Source: JBCCLJ01 sp039026915 (GTDB lineage: Bacteria; Acidobacteriota; Thermoanaerobaculia; Multivoradales; Multivoraceae). From it: a stretch of 64,000 nucleotides of DNA. Positions 9,448-17,617 of the stretch are shown here, piece after piece. The notes below the pieces were generated by a model. The model searched no databases. It was not told where the DNA came from and saw nothing but the letters and a program-made list of their open reading frames with translations. Numbering within the stretch: the stretch's first letter is position 1; every line of letters begins with the position of its first letter. The translations under genes and the position numbers were made by a program. Location of the stretch: positions 1-64,000 of the forward strand of contig JBCCLJ010000002.1 of assembly GCA_039026915.1 (NCBI GenBank), in the 5' to 3' direction.

Positions 9448-10629
9448 GTGTCTCGTCCCCCGAGGAACAACGGCACCGCGCCGCGCGTCCAGCGCGACAA
9501 CCGCGGCCTGACAGGTACCCGCGCGGTGAGCAGCCTGCTTCTGGCTGTTGTCCCGCTCGGCTGCGAACCTGGGGCGCCGGGCGCGAAGATGCAGAGGACC
9601 GAGCGGCCAGCCGCTGCGAACCCGGTCGCAGGCAGCACCTCGTGGTCGATGACCGAGACGGAGATCGAGACCCTCGATCCACGCCTCGCCGACCGGCTCC
9701 GCCGCGCGCTGGCCGCCGCTTCGCGCGAGCCGACCGGACCTCGTTTCGGCGCATTGGGCCGCACGTACCACGCCCACAACTTCATCGAGCGGGCGCGGCT
9801 GGCCTACGCTCGGGCCTCGGAGCTGGACCCGGGCGCGAGCGAGTGGCACTACTACGTCGGACTCCTCGCCGCCGAACGCGGCGAGCTCACGATTGCAATC
9901 CGCGCGTTCGAGAGAGCGCGGGAACTTGGTGACCAGCGGCCGATTGTGCTCGATCGCTTGGCACGAGCGCAGCTCGCCGCTGGCGAGCTCGAGAGGGCTC
10001 GCCGCGTCTTCGAGGAGCTCAGGGGCGCTCTGCCCGCCCGATCGGCTCTCGGTCTCGCTCGCGTCGAGCTCCAGGTGGGCGAGCTGGAGGCTGCACTCCG
10101 ACATCTGCAGAGGGCTTCGAAGCGAGAGCCCCGCGACCGAGTGGCCGCCTACCTTCTCGGAACGACGCTGCAGCGGCTGGGTCGGGAGTCCGAGGCGAAG
10201 GGCGTGCTGGCGCGCGTTGCAGATCTCGAAGAAGTGAAGCCGAAGGATGCACTCGTCGAGGCTCTCTACGCCTACCGCGCAGACCTCGAGAGCCTCCTGC
10301 GTCGCGGAGGCGCTCTCCTCGAACGCGGCGACGTTGCGGGTGCCGAGAAGCTCTACCGCGAGATCCTGGCCGTCGACTCCCAGCACGCCGACGCGCTCTT
10401 CAACCTCGGAGTGCTTCTCGGCCGCACGGAGCGTTTCGCTGAGGCGGAGTCGGTCCTGGCCCGCGCCGTCGAAGCTGCGCCCGAGCGCACCGACACGCGC
10501 CTCATGCTGGCCATGTCGTTCGCTTCACAAGGTCGCATCGACGAGGCACGCGCGGCGCTCGAGAGGCTGCTCGAGATCGATCCCGGCAACGAGCGCGCTC
10601 TGCAGCTTCTCGCTTCGCGGCCTGAGTAG
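9448..10629 (+). CDS. TPR-repeat lipoprotein
   Basis: A 393-residue protein starting at GTG with a good GGAGG site in the end of the preceding gene, one base after that gene's TGA. The N-terminus is long, but a hydrophobic stretch SLLLAVVPLGCEPG supplies a lipobox-like site (LGC). TPR units follow, such as FIERARLAYARASELDPGA and FAEAESVLARAVEAAPERT, and the last is ARAALERLLEIDPGNERALQ. It is the third gene of the plus operon and the counterpart of the TPR protein at 2221-3525. A role as a periplasmic scaffold for the CRTAC protein is inferred from repeated co-occurrence only. Confidence 0.8.
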   Translation: MSRPPRNNGTAPRVQRDNRGLTGTRAVSSLLLAVVPLGCEPGAPGAKMQRTERPAAANPVAGSTSWSMTETEIETLDPRLADRLRRALAAASREPTGPRFGALGRTYHAHNFIERARLAYARASELDPGASEWHYYVGLLAAERGELTIAIRAFERARELGDQRPIVLDRLARAQLAAGELERARRVFEELRGALPARSALGLARVELQVGELEAALRHLQRASKREPRDRVAAYLLGTTLQRLGRESEAKGVLARVADLEEVKPKDALVEALYAYRADLESLLRRGGALLERGDVAGAEKLYREILAVDSQHADALFNLGVLLGRTERFAEAESVLARAVEAAPERTDTRLMLAMSFASQGRIDEARAALERLLEIDPGNERALQLLASRPE

Positions 10630-10663
10630 AGCGGCCCCACGACGCCCGGTGAAGCCTCCGCAC

Positions 10664-10692
10664 AAAGAAAAAGGGGAGCCCGAAGGCTCCCC
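10664..10692 (-). terminator. Rho-independent terminator of the Oar-like receptor gene
   Basis: Read on the minus strand, an 8-bp perfect stem GGGGAGCC / GGCTCCCC closed by a stable TTCG tetraloop is followed immediately by TTTTTCTTTG. It lies 25 bp after the receptor stop codon. There is no T-run on the plus side, so it acts mainly on minus-strand transcripts. Confidence 0.85.
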
Positions 10693-10716
10693 TCTCCCGC
10701 TTCGCTGTGAGCTCCC

Positions 10717-13700
10717 TTAGAAGCGAATTGCGAAGTTGACGCGCGCCTGACGGGGACGCTGGAAGTCACGTCGCACGGCGCGGGCCTCGCCACGCCCGGT
10801 GACGAAGGTCTGCTCCTGCTGGTTCGTGGCGTTCAGCACCTCGACGCGGAACTGACCCGTCGTCTGCCCGAAGATCGGGAAGCCCCAGGCCAGGTTCAGG
10901 TTCACGTTGAACGTGTCGTCGAGACGACGCTCACCCAGCGGCTCCAGCTGCAAGTTGACGCTCGCCGACTGCGCAGTGTTGCCATCGATAGATACCGTGC
11001 CCACGCCTTCAGAACGGCCCCAGGCCGTGCCGCTCTGGAAGGTGAAGTGCCCGCCGGCCGTGAGGTTCTGACGACCAAACGTCCAGGTCTTGAAACCGAA
11101 CGAGTTGAAGATGATCGGGCGATCGATGAGTCCATCACTGCCCAGACGGTTGATCGTCGACACCGAGGTCCCGACGAACGGCTGCAGCACGTTGCAGTCG
11201 ACCGGAATCGTTCGATCGAACTGGTTGGCGTTGCAGAGATCGAGGTTGTCCTGCGTCAGCACCTGATGCAGGTTCTCGCCGTAGCTGTCGTTGGTGTTGT
11301 TCCACCACGCGCCGGCACCCGTCGTCTCGAGCTCGGACCACGTGACGTTGTTGTAGAGCGCCCAGCCGTTGGCGAACCGACGGTTCAGCTGCACCTGCAG
11401 TGCGGTGTACTCCTTGCTGCCCTCGCGGAAGTTCTCGAGCTGTCCGTCTTGGAAGAGCGACTCTTCGCCGCGGGAGACGCGAACGTCATCCATGGCACGA
11501 AGGATCGGCACGTAGTCCTTGTAGTTCGCGGTCATGCGGAACTGGTCGCCGTCCGGGCTCACCTGGATGGTGGCGCCGATCATGTCGCCCAGCTCCCAGT
11601 AGATGCCCTTGACGTCCACAGCCCAGTTGGAGCTCAGCTGACGCTCGAAGCCCAGGATGACCTCGTCCTTGTAGTACGGATCGATGTCCGAGTCCCAGAC
11701 GCCCTCGTCGACCAAGTCCCACATCCGGCCCGGCTGAATGCGGCGGAAGAAGAAGTTGTAACCGACCTCAGAGCAGGCGCCGAAGGCGACGTCGATCGCG
11801 TCACAGAAGAGGAAGTCGTCGTACTCGGCATAACCGCCCCACTGATCCTGCAGATGCTCGTTGGTCCACTGCTGGTTGAGCTGGGCGTAGTAGCGACCTG
11901 TATTCAGGCTGAGCAGGGTCTTGCCGTCGCCCGAGATGTCGTAGGTGATCGCGATGCGGGGAGAGACGTTCGTCGCATCGAAGACGGTGCGTCCGATGTC
12001 GTTCTCACCGCTCGAGTCGTCGACGCGCAGACCCAGGTTGAAGGTCCAGTGGTCGCCGACCGTGAAGCGATCGCGCAGGTAAATACCGAGGTCCTCGTTG
12101 AGGCTGTCGCCGCTACCCCGCTGCGCCTGAAGGAAGGGAGCGTTGTAATCGCGGAACAGGCAGGTGTTGCCCGCGCCGAAGGCGGCCGCGATGTCGGCGT
12201 TGGTGGCACGCAGGAGTCCACAGGACTCGAGAGCGCCGGTACCGGCGTTGGCGAAGCCGAACGGGTTCAGCGGGTCGAAGTCGAAACCGCTGTAGAGACC
12301 CGGACGTCCGACATCCGATTCCCAGGCGACTTCCTGCCAGTCGACGCCGTACTTGAACTCGTGGTTCGCACCGGCAAACTGCGTCAGGCTGAAGTTGGCC
12401 TGGTCGCGCGGAAACTCGTTGATGCCGAAGCCGTTGTCGAGGATCCAACCGTTGTTCCAGGCGCTGTCGTTGTTTACGTCGATGTAGACGCGGTAGTTGT
12501 TGCCGGGCCAGTGAGGGCCGGCGGCTTCGTTCGCCGGGAAGCGCAGCGGACCTTCACCGTCCGGACCGCGGTCCTGCTGCTTGAGGGTCAAGCAGTCGTC
12601 GATGATCTGGCTGCCGCAGGCGAGGAACTTGTTCTCGGTGGACTCCTGCGTGGCGACCTTGGTCTCCAGGAAGAAGTTGCTCGAGATCGAGTAGTTCCAG
12701 CTCAGGGTGGCGAGCGTGCCGTCGATGATGTGCGGCGTCGGCGTCCAGTAGTCGTTCGACTCGGGATTGAAGTAGTTCCGGAAGGCCGGCGTGTCGATGT
12801 AGGAGGCCGCAATCGAGTGCGACTGCGACGGCTGGAAGTTGAACTTGCCGATGTACGCCTCGTTCTTCAGCGACACGTCGACGGGGTCGGCGTTGAGCGC
12901 CTTGTCGAGGTCGTTGGTGTCGAAGTCCGACCAGCCGAGGAAGAACCAGGCCTTGTCACGCGCCAGCGGGCCGCCGAGGGAAGCCTCGAAGCCGGTGCTG
13001 GTGTTCTCTTCCTCGAACGAGGAGCGCTCGAAGAAGTTGGCGGGACGCGGGAAGTCCTCACGCTGGGTGAGCTCGACGTGGCTGTCGAAGTCGGAGCCCC
13101 ACTCGACCTCCTGGCGCTGCACGAGGAAGTCGCCATGGAAGGTGTTGGTGCCCGACTTGACGACGACGTTGGTCGTCGAGCCGGCGGAGCGGCCGTACTC
13201 GGCGGAAGAACCGCCGGACTCCATGGTCACCTCGGTGACGGCGGTCGTCGGCAGAAAGACGCGGCTGCCGCCGAAGCGGGCGAACGAGGTGTCGACGCCG
13301 TCGATGAAGACGTTGTTGTCGGCCCAGCTGGCGCCGTTGACCGAGGGGCGCGTTTGCTGGATGTCCTGATTCTGGGAGTCGCTCGTCACACCGGGAAGCG
13401 TGTTGATCACGCCGTAGTAGGTGCGCGTCGAACCGGCGACCTCCTGGCCGACCTCAGAGGTCACGGTGGAGCCCGCGGTGACGTTGAACTTGTCGACCAT
13501 GGGCGCTTCGGAAGTGACCGTGATCGTGTCGGAGACGCCCATGCTGAGGGTCAGGTTGACGTCGGCCTTCTGACCGGCGCTGACGCTGGCAGCGGCCTCG
13601 GCGGCGGTGAAGCCGTCGAGATCGGCGCGGACTTTGTAATCACCGGGGATCAGCAGTGCGAACCTGTAGGCGCCCTGCGTGTCGGTGATGGCGGTCTTGG

Positions 13701-13857
13701 TTCCACGGTCACCGGTGGCGGTGACTGTGACGCCGGGGAGTGGGCCGCCCTGCGCATCGGTGACCTGCCCCGCGATGACGCCGGTCTCGGGGCCATCAGC
13801 GGCCACCGGCATCGCGAGCAGAGCCAACGCAAACACTACGATGAAGTTCTTCTTCAA
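10717..13857 (-). CDS. Oar-like TonB-dependent receptor with carboxypeptidase-regulatory domain
   Basis: A 1046-residue outer-membrane protein with signal peptide (KKNFIVVFALALLAMPVAADG). Residues about 25-110 form a carboxypeptidase-regulatory-like beta-sandwich (GQVTDAQGGPLPGVTVTATG ... GDYKVRADLDGFT). A plug-like domain follows (ITVTSEAPMVDKFNVTAGS; RPSVNGASWADNNVFIDGVD; SAEYGRSAGSTTNVVVKSGT), then a long beta-barrel ending in the BAM-signal-like VNFAIRF with a terminal Phe. Such receptors are abundant in Acidobacteriota; Oar is known for protein/peptide transport, but the cargo here is unknown. The start is TTG, supported by AGAGGAG eight bases upstream. A terminator follows the gene; upstream lies a 408-bp spacer. 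Confidence 0.9.
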   Translation of the reverse strand: MKKNFIVVFALALLAMPVAADGPETGVIAGQVTDAQGGPLPGVTVTATGDRGTKTAITDTQGAYRFALLIPGDYKVRADLDGFTAAEAAASVSAGQKADVNLTLSMGVSDTITVTSEAPMVDKFNVTAGSTVTSEVGQEVAGSTRTYYGVINTLPGVTSDSQNQDIQQTRPSVNGASWADNNVFIDGVDTSFARFGGSRVFLPTTAVTEVTMESGGSSAEYGRSAGSTTNVVVKSGTNTFHGDFLVQRQEVEWGSDFDSHVELTQREDFPRPANFFERSSFEEENTSTGFEASLGGPLARDKAWFFLGWSDFDTNDLDKALNADPVDVSLKNEAYIGKFNFQPSQSHSIAASYIDTPAFRNYFNPESNDYWTPTPHIIDGTLATLSWNYSISSNFFLETKVATQESTENKFLACGSQIIDDCLTLKQQDRGPDGEGPLRFPANEAAGPHWPGNNYRVYIDVNNDSAWNNGWILDNGFGINEFPRDQANFSLTQFAGANHEFKYGVDWQEVAWESDVGRPGLYSGFDFDPLNPFGFANAGTGALESCGLLRATNADIAAAFGAGNTCLFRDYNAPFLQAQRGSGDSLNEDLGIYLRDRFTVGDHWTFNLGLRVDDSSGENDIGRTVFDATNVSPRIAITYDISGDGKTLLSLNTGRYYAQLNQQWTNEHLQDQWGGYAEYDDFLFCDAIDVAFGACSEVGYNFFFRRIQPGRMWDLVDEGVWDSDIDPYYKDEVILGFERQLSSNWAVDVKGIYWELGDMIGATIQVSPDGDQFRMTANYKDYVPILRAMDDVRVSRGEESLFQDGQLENFREGSKEYTALQVQLNRRFANGWALYNNVTWSELETTGAGAWWNNTNDSYGENLHQVLTQDNLDLCNANQFDRTIPVDCNVLQPFVGTSVSTINRLGSDGLIDRPIIFNSFGFKTWTFGRQNLTAGGHFTFQSGTAWGRSEGVGTVSIDGNTAQSASVNLQLEPLGERRLDDTFNVNLNLAWGFPIFGQTTGQFRVEVLNATNQQEQTFVTGRGEARAVRRDFQRPRQARVNFAIRF

Positions 13858-14265
13858 CGCGCTGTCTCCTCTAAGAAGTTTCCAAGGAATTCAGCCCATC
13901 CACGAGGCGATTCGTGTCGTTTCCGACCGAGGTGGCACGGGCTTTTCAACAGATTGAATTCAACGATTCAACGCGTTGGAGCCAATGGTCTCGGATCCGT
14001 CTCCTCCGGAGCGCGAAGGCCCCGGCGAAGCTACTAAAGCGAATTTTCAGGTGGGTGAGCTAACGACTCGGGGACATTCTAATGCGAGATACGGGCCAAC
14101 ACGCGAAATTCGCCGCACCATCGTGACGTTTCAGTGACCGAAGACGTCACTCACCGGGCCCCGAGCCTCGGCGTTAGACTCTCCCCACCGACGGCCGAGC
14201 AAGACCTCCGCTCAGCCTGCCGAGCCCTCGAACTGTTTTGCTCCCCGTAGCACCGAGGAGATCCG
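13858..14265. promoter_or_regulatory. 408-bp divergent intergenic region
   Basis: No gene is seen. The stretch separates the leftward receptor from a rightward secreted-protein gene, so both promoters should lie here. It is noticeably more AT-rich than its surroundings. Three copies of TTCAAC occur at 13945-13950, 13959-13964 and 13968-13973, the middle one inside the palindrome TTGAATTCAA; they could form an operator for the receptor gene. No convincing -35/-10 pair was identified for either direction. AGGAG lies six bases before the rightward ATG at 14266. Confidence 0.45.
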
Positions 14266-14832
14266 ATGCCCCGAGTACCTTCGCCACCGACTCGCCTCGC
14301 GTGGATCCTCACGCTTTCCTGCTCCCTGCTCCTCTCCGCGGTCCTGGCGGCCGAAGAGAAGAAGCCACATCTGGAAGAGACGGCGGCCGCGAACTCGACC
14401 GAAGCCGCAAAGACCGTCGAAGGCCGTGCAGCTGACGAAGGGGCAACCGACGAGGGCGCAAAGGAGGAAGGGACCCAGGAGAGCGCAGCGCCTGAGACCC
14501 GAGCGGTCGAATGCCCGCCCGCCACGCTCCGGCGCACGGCGGAGGGGTTGCGCGTTTACGTCGACCCCGTCACCGGTGCGTTGACGTCGAATCCGCCTCC
14601 GCGCCCTCGCGGACTGCGCGTCATCGAGTCGCAGTCACGACCGCCTACGGGCAGCATCGAACGCGAGGTCGTCGAGATTCCCGGGGTCGGCATCGGCATC
14701 TTCGTCGGCGACCTCTTCGTTCACTCGATGAAGGTGAGAGGTGCACCGATTCGAGTCACCTGCCCTGCCCCCGACCCCGACACGATTTCCCCGGCACCAC
14801 GGCAGGGCTCACTCCCGGTGGCCGTGCAATGA
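14266..14832 (+). CDS. Secreted hypothetical protein
   Basis: A 188-residue protein not assigned to a family. It has a signal peptide (residues about 8-29, LAWILTLSCSLLLSAVLAA), then a roughly 50-residue Glu/Ala/Thr-rich low-complexity region (EEKKPHLEETAAANSTEAAK onward), then a compact domain with LRVYVDPVTGALTSNPPPRP and VEIPGVGIGIFVGDLFVHSM and a pair of cysteines. The start ATG follows AGGAG at a good distance. Its TGA overlaps the ATG of the metalloprotease gene, indicating an operon and possibly a functional link, such as a periplasmic partner or inhibitor of the protease; that link is speculative. Confidence 0.72.
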   Translation: MPRVPSPPTRLAWILTLSCSLLLSAVLAAEEKKPHLEETAAANSTEAAKTVEGRAADEGATDEGAKEEGTQESAAPETRAVECPPATLRRTAEGLRVYVDPVTGALTSNPPPRPRGLRVIESQSRPPTGSIEREVVEIPGVGIGIFVGDLFVHSMKVRGAPIRVTCPAPDPDTISPAPRQGSLPVAVQ

Positions 14833-16694
14833 GAGCGCCGACGGTGAGCCGTCTCGATGCTCTGGCTCTCACGGCCCTGCTCTTCGCGCTCGCGCTCCCC
14901 GTTGCGGGCCAGGTGGAGGGCGGTTTGGCGGTCGATGCAAACCTGCCCGCCGGTACGGACGGGTCGGGCCGCGTGCTTCTCTTCGCGCCGAGCCCCTTCG
15001 AAGGCGGCTCCTCCATCAGTCACTTCGATCGCTCGGCCTCTCCGAATCTTCTAATGGAGCCGAACATCAACTCCGACATTCCGATCGGCTCGCTCGACCT
15101 GACGATTCAGCAGCTGCAGGACATGGGCTGGACGACGAACGGCGGTGCCACGATCACGATCAACTTTCGCGACGGCGACGGAGAGGGTTTCAACGATCCG
15201 AGCCTCGGGAACGCGCGCCGCGCAGCGATGCGGCGCGCCGCCGACATCTGGGAAGGCGTGCTCTCGAGTCCCATCCCGATCGAGGTGGACGCCAACTTCG
15301 ACGACCTCTTCTGCGATACGGAGGAAGGCGCAACGCTCGCTCAGGCAAGCACCAACTTCGCCTTCACCGTCGCGGGTACGGCCTTTCCCAACGATCTCCT
15401 CCCCGGAGCGCTCGCCGAGGCGCTCGCCGGCGAAGATCTCTCTCGCACGATGCAGAACAGGGAAGACGGCGATCTGTTCACCAACTTCAACTCACGCATC
15501 GACGAAGACTGCCTCGGCAACGGCTCGTCCTACGACTACAGCCTCAACGGCACCTCGCCCGCGGGAACCGTCTCCTTCGTCGTCGTCGCACTGCACGAGA
15601 TCGCCCACGGGCTCGGGTTCGCCAACTTCCTCGCCGCCGACGGCAGTCGGTTTCAAGGGCGCGCCGACGTCTACTCGCGCTTCACGCGCGACACCTCGGT
15701 GAACCGGTCCTTCGCCCAGATGTCCGCCGCCGAGGTGCGCGCAGCGCGCGAGCGCACCGGGAGCATCGTCTGGGACGGACGCAACGTCACCCGACGAGCT
15801 CCTCGCGTCCTCGACGCCAGTCCGGTTCTTCGCATCGACCGGCCGAGCAGCGTCGCCGGGCTCTACCCGGTGAGCACCGCGGCCTTCGGCACCGACATCC
15901 AGACGGTCGACCTCTCCGCAGATCTCGCGATCGTCGATGACGGAGCCAGCCTGAGCCAGGGCTCTCTCGGTTGCGGCCGTCTGATCAACGCCACCGAGCT
16001 GACCGGCAAGATCGCCGTTGCCGACCGCGGTGAATGCCTCTTCGTCGACAAGGCCAACTTCGCTCAGGACGCCGGAGCCGTCGCTCTGGTCGTCGTCAAC
16101 AACGCGCCAGGTCTCATCACGCTCGGCGGCGACGATGCGGGCATTCGAATTCCGGTCGTCATGGTGAGTCAGACCAACGGCGCCAGCATCCAGCAGGCGA
16201 TCCGCAGCGAAGCCGCAAATCCCACCGGAGGCAGCGACCCGACTGATCCGCCCGATCCCGAAGACCCGGAGGATCCAGAGGACCCGGAAGACCCGGAAGA
16301 CCCGGAAGAGCCCGAGCCGGAGTTCGAGGATCCGAGCGTCTGCACTCCGGGGCCGAACCAGATCTGCCTTCAGGGCGATCGCTTCCGCATCGAGATGACC
16401 TGGCAGACGCGCCAGGGAGACAGCGGCAACGGAGACGCTGTCGAGCTGACACCGGACACCGGCTTCTTCACCTTCTTCGATCCCGACAACATCGAGGCCG
16501 TGGTGAAGATCCTCGACGCCTGCAACGGCTTCGACCGTTTCTGGGTCTTCGCCGGCGGTCTGACCGACGTCGGCGTCGAGCTCAAGGTCGTCGATACGGT
16601 CACCGGCCTCGTCAAGCGTTATTCGAATCCGCTCGGCACACCCTTCCAGCCGATCCAGGACACCAACGCCTTTGACACCTGCGACGCCAACTGA
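14829..16694 (+). CDS. Secreted PA-domain zinc metalloprotease with permuted domain order
   Basis: A 621-residue protein starting at the ATG that overlaps the previous stop; the frame is open further upstream but a signal peptide (LALTALLFALALPVAGQ) follows this ATG. Residues 254-266 contain HEIAHGLGFAN, giving an HExxH zinc site (His256, Glu257, His260). A protease-associated domain lies around residues 375-460 (GKIAVADRGECLFVDKANFA). A Pro/Glu/Asp repeat linker follows, then a C-terminal module (about residues 504-620) shared with two other proteins of the window. Oddly, the SSISHFDRSASPNLLMEPNI and LTIQQLQDMGW block, which in homologues I recall follows the PA domain, is here at residues 60-101. 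Confidence 0.85.
   Translation: MRAPTVSRLDALALTALLFALALPVAGQVEGGLAVDANLPAGTDGSGRVLLFAPSPFEGGSSISHFDRSASPNLLMEPNINSDIPIGSLDLTIQQLQDMGWTTNGGATITINFRDGDGEGFNDPSLGNARRAAMRRAADIWEGVLSSPIPIEVDANFDDLFCDTEEGATLAQASTNFAFTVAGTAFPNDLLPGALAEALAGEDLSRTMQNREDGDLFTNFNSRIDEDCLGNGSSYDYSLNGTSPAGTVSFVVVALHEIAHGLGFANFLAADGSRFQGRADVYSRFTRDTSVNRSFAQMSAAEVRAARERTGSIVWDGRNVTRRAPRVLDASPVLRIDRPSSVAGLYPVSTAAFGTDIQTVDLSADLAIVDDGASLSQGSLGCGRLINATELTGKIAVADRGECLFVDKANFAQDAGAVALVVVNNAPGLITLGGDDAGIRIPVVMVSQTNGASIQQAIRSEAANPTGGSDPTDPPDPEDPEDPEDPEDPEDPEEPEPEFEDPSVCTPGPNQICLQGDRFRIEMTWQTRQGDSGNGDAVELTPDTGFFTFFDPDNIEAVVKILDACNGFDRFWVFAGGLTDVGVELKVVDTVTGLVKRYSNPLGTPFQPIQDTNAFDTCDAN
16338..16688 (+). repeat. Shared C-terminal module, copy A
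   Basis: About 115 residues at the C-terminus of the metalloprotease. Key shared residues: ICL near the start, TGFFTFFDPDNIEAVVKILD, WVFAGGLTDV, DTVTG, YSNP and a terminal AFxxC. The same module occurs at 35279-35617, 35714-36061 and 45093-45461. Confidence 0.8.
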
Positions 16695-17601
16695 CGCTCA
16701 CCGCTCACCGCGCGTCGCGGTGAGCGGTGCCTCGGGGCTCGTCGGCTCGGCTCTCTGTGAGGAGCTCGAGCAGAACGGGTACGAAGTGCTCCGACTCGTG
16801 CGGCGCGAGGCGGGCGCAGGCGAGATCGCCTGGCAGCCGCTCGAAGGCCTGCCCGAGCCGGCCCAGGCGGAGGGGCTCGACGCGATCGTGCATCTGGCGG
16901 GCGAGAGTCTCGCTTCCGGCCGCTGGACGGACGCGCGCAAGGAGCGCTTCCGTTCGAGCCGGGTCGACGCGACGGCCGCTCTGGTGCGCTCGCTGCAGGA
17001 GCTCGACGCGCCGCCGCAGAGCTTTCTCTGCGCCTCGGGCGTCGGCTTCTACGGCGACCGCGGCGAGGAACTCGTCGACGAGACCTCCGAAGCCGGTCGC
17101 GGCTTCCTCGCCGACCTGTGTGTCGAATGGGAGCGAGCAGCTCGGGAAGGGAACCCCGCGAAGCGCGTCGTGCACCTGCGCTTCGGCGTCGTCCTCGACA
17201 AGGACTCCGGCGCGCTGCCGAAGATGCTGACTCCCGCCCGCCTCGGACTCGGCGGACCGATGGGCAGCGGCGAGCAGGCTTTCCCCTGGATCGCGCTCGA
17301 CGACTGCGTCGCGGCGATCCGCTGGCTGCTCGAGCACGCCGACCTCGAAGGCCCCTTCAACGTCGTCGCACCGCCGCGCGACACGTCGTCCAGCTTTGCC
17401 CGCTCGCTCGGCCGGGCCCTCGGGCGCCCCGCCCTCTTGCCGGCTCCCGCGTTCGCTCTGCGGCTGGCGCTCGGTGAGATGGCGGACGAGATGCTGCTGT
17501 CGGGCCAGCAGGCCGTGCCGCGGGCGCTCGAAGAGAGCGGCTTTTCCTTCCGCTTTGCCGACACTCTCGCGGCGCTGCGGCACGTGCTCGGCAAAGCCTG
17601 A
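16672..17601 (+). CDS. TIGR01777/SDR39U1-type NAD(P)-dependent epimerase
   Basis: A 309-residue short-chain dehydrogenase of the SDR39U1 group. The nucleotide-binding motif GASGLVGSAL is near the N-terminus; IVHLAGESLASGRWTDARKE, FLCASGVGFYGDRGEEL and LRFGVVLDKDSGALPKM are the group's conserved blocks. The C-terminus includes the DUF1731-like region (RALGRPALLPAPAFALRLAL ... EMLLSGQQAVPRALEESGF). Substrate unknown; related to the cell-division-associated protein YfcH/SulA-like of proteobacteria. The longest frame starts with TTG at 16672, overlapping the metalloprotease gene by 23 bp; there is no ATG before the Rossmann strand, so the start is uncertain. Confidence 0.87.
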   Translation: MTPATPTDAHRSPRVAVSGASGLVGSALCEELEQNGYEVLRLVRREAGAGEIAWQPLEGLPEPAQAEGLDAIVHLAGESLASGRWTDARKERFRSSRVDATAALVRSLQELDAPPQSFLCASGVGFYGDRGEELVDETSEAGRGFLADLCVEWERAAREGNPAKRVVHLRFGVVLDKDSGALPKMLTPARLGLGGPMGSGEQAFPWIALDDCVAAIRWLLEHADLEGPFNVVAPPRDTSSSFARSLGRALGRPALLPAPAFALRLALGEMADEMLLSGQQAVPRALEESGFSFRFADTLAALRHVLGKA

Positions 17602-17617
17602 GTCTCGAGAGGGCGGA

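Noticed and set aside
12000..13000. Long plus-strand frame antisense to the Oar-like receptor (11047-14037)
   Set aside because: Valine/glutamate/arginine-rich mirror of a real gene in GC-rich DNA; no family features.
16256..16320. Acidic EDPEDP repeat as a possible tandem-repeat element
   Set aside because: It is the Pro/Glu/Asp linker of the metalloprotease, in frame, and is explained as a domain spacer.
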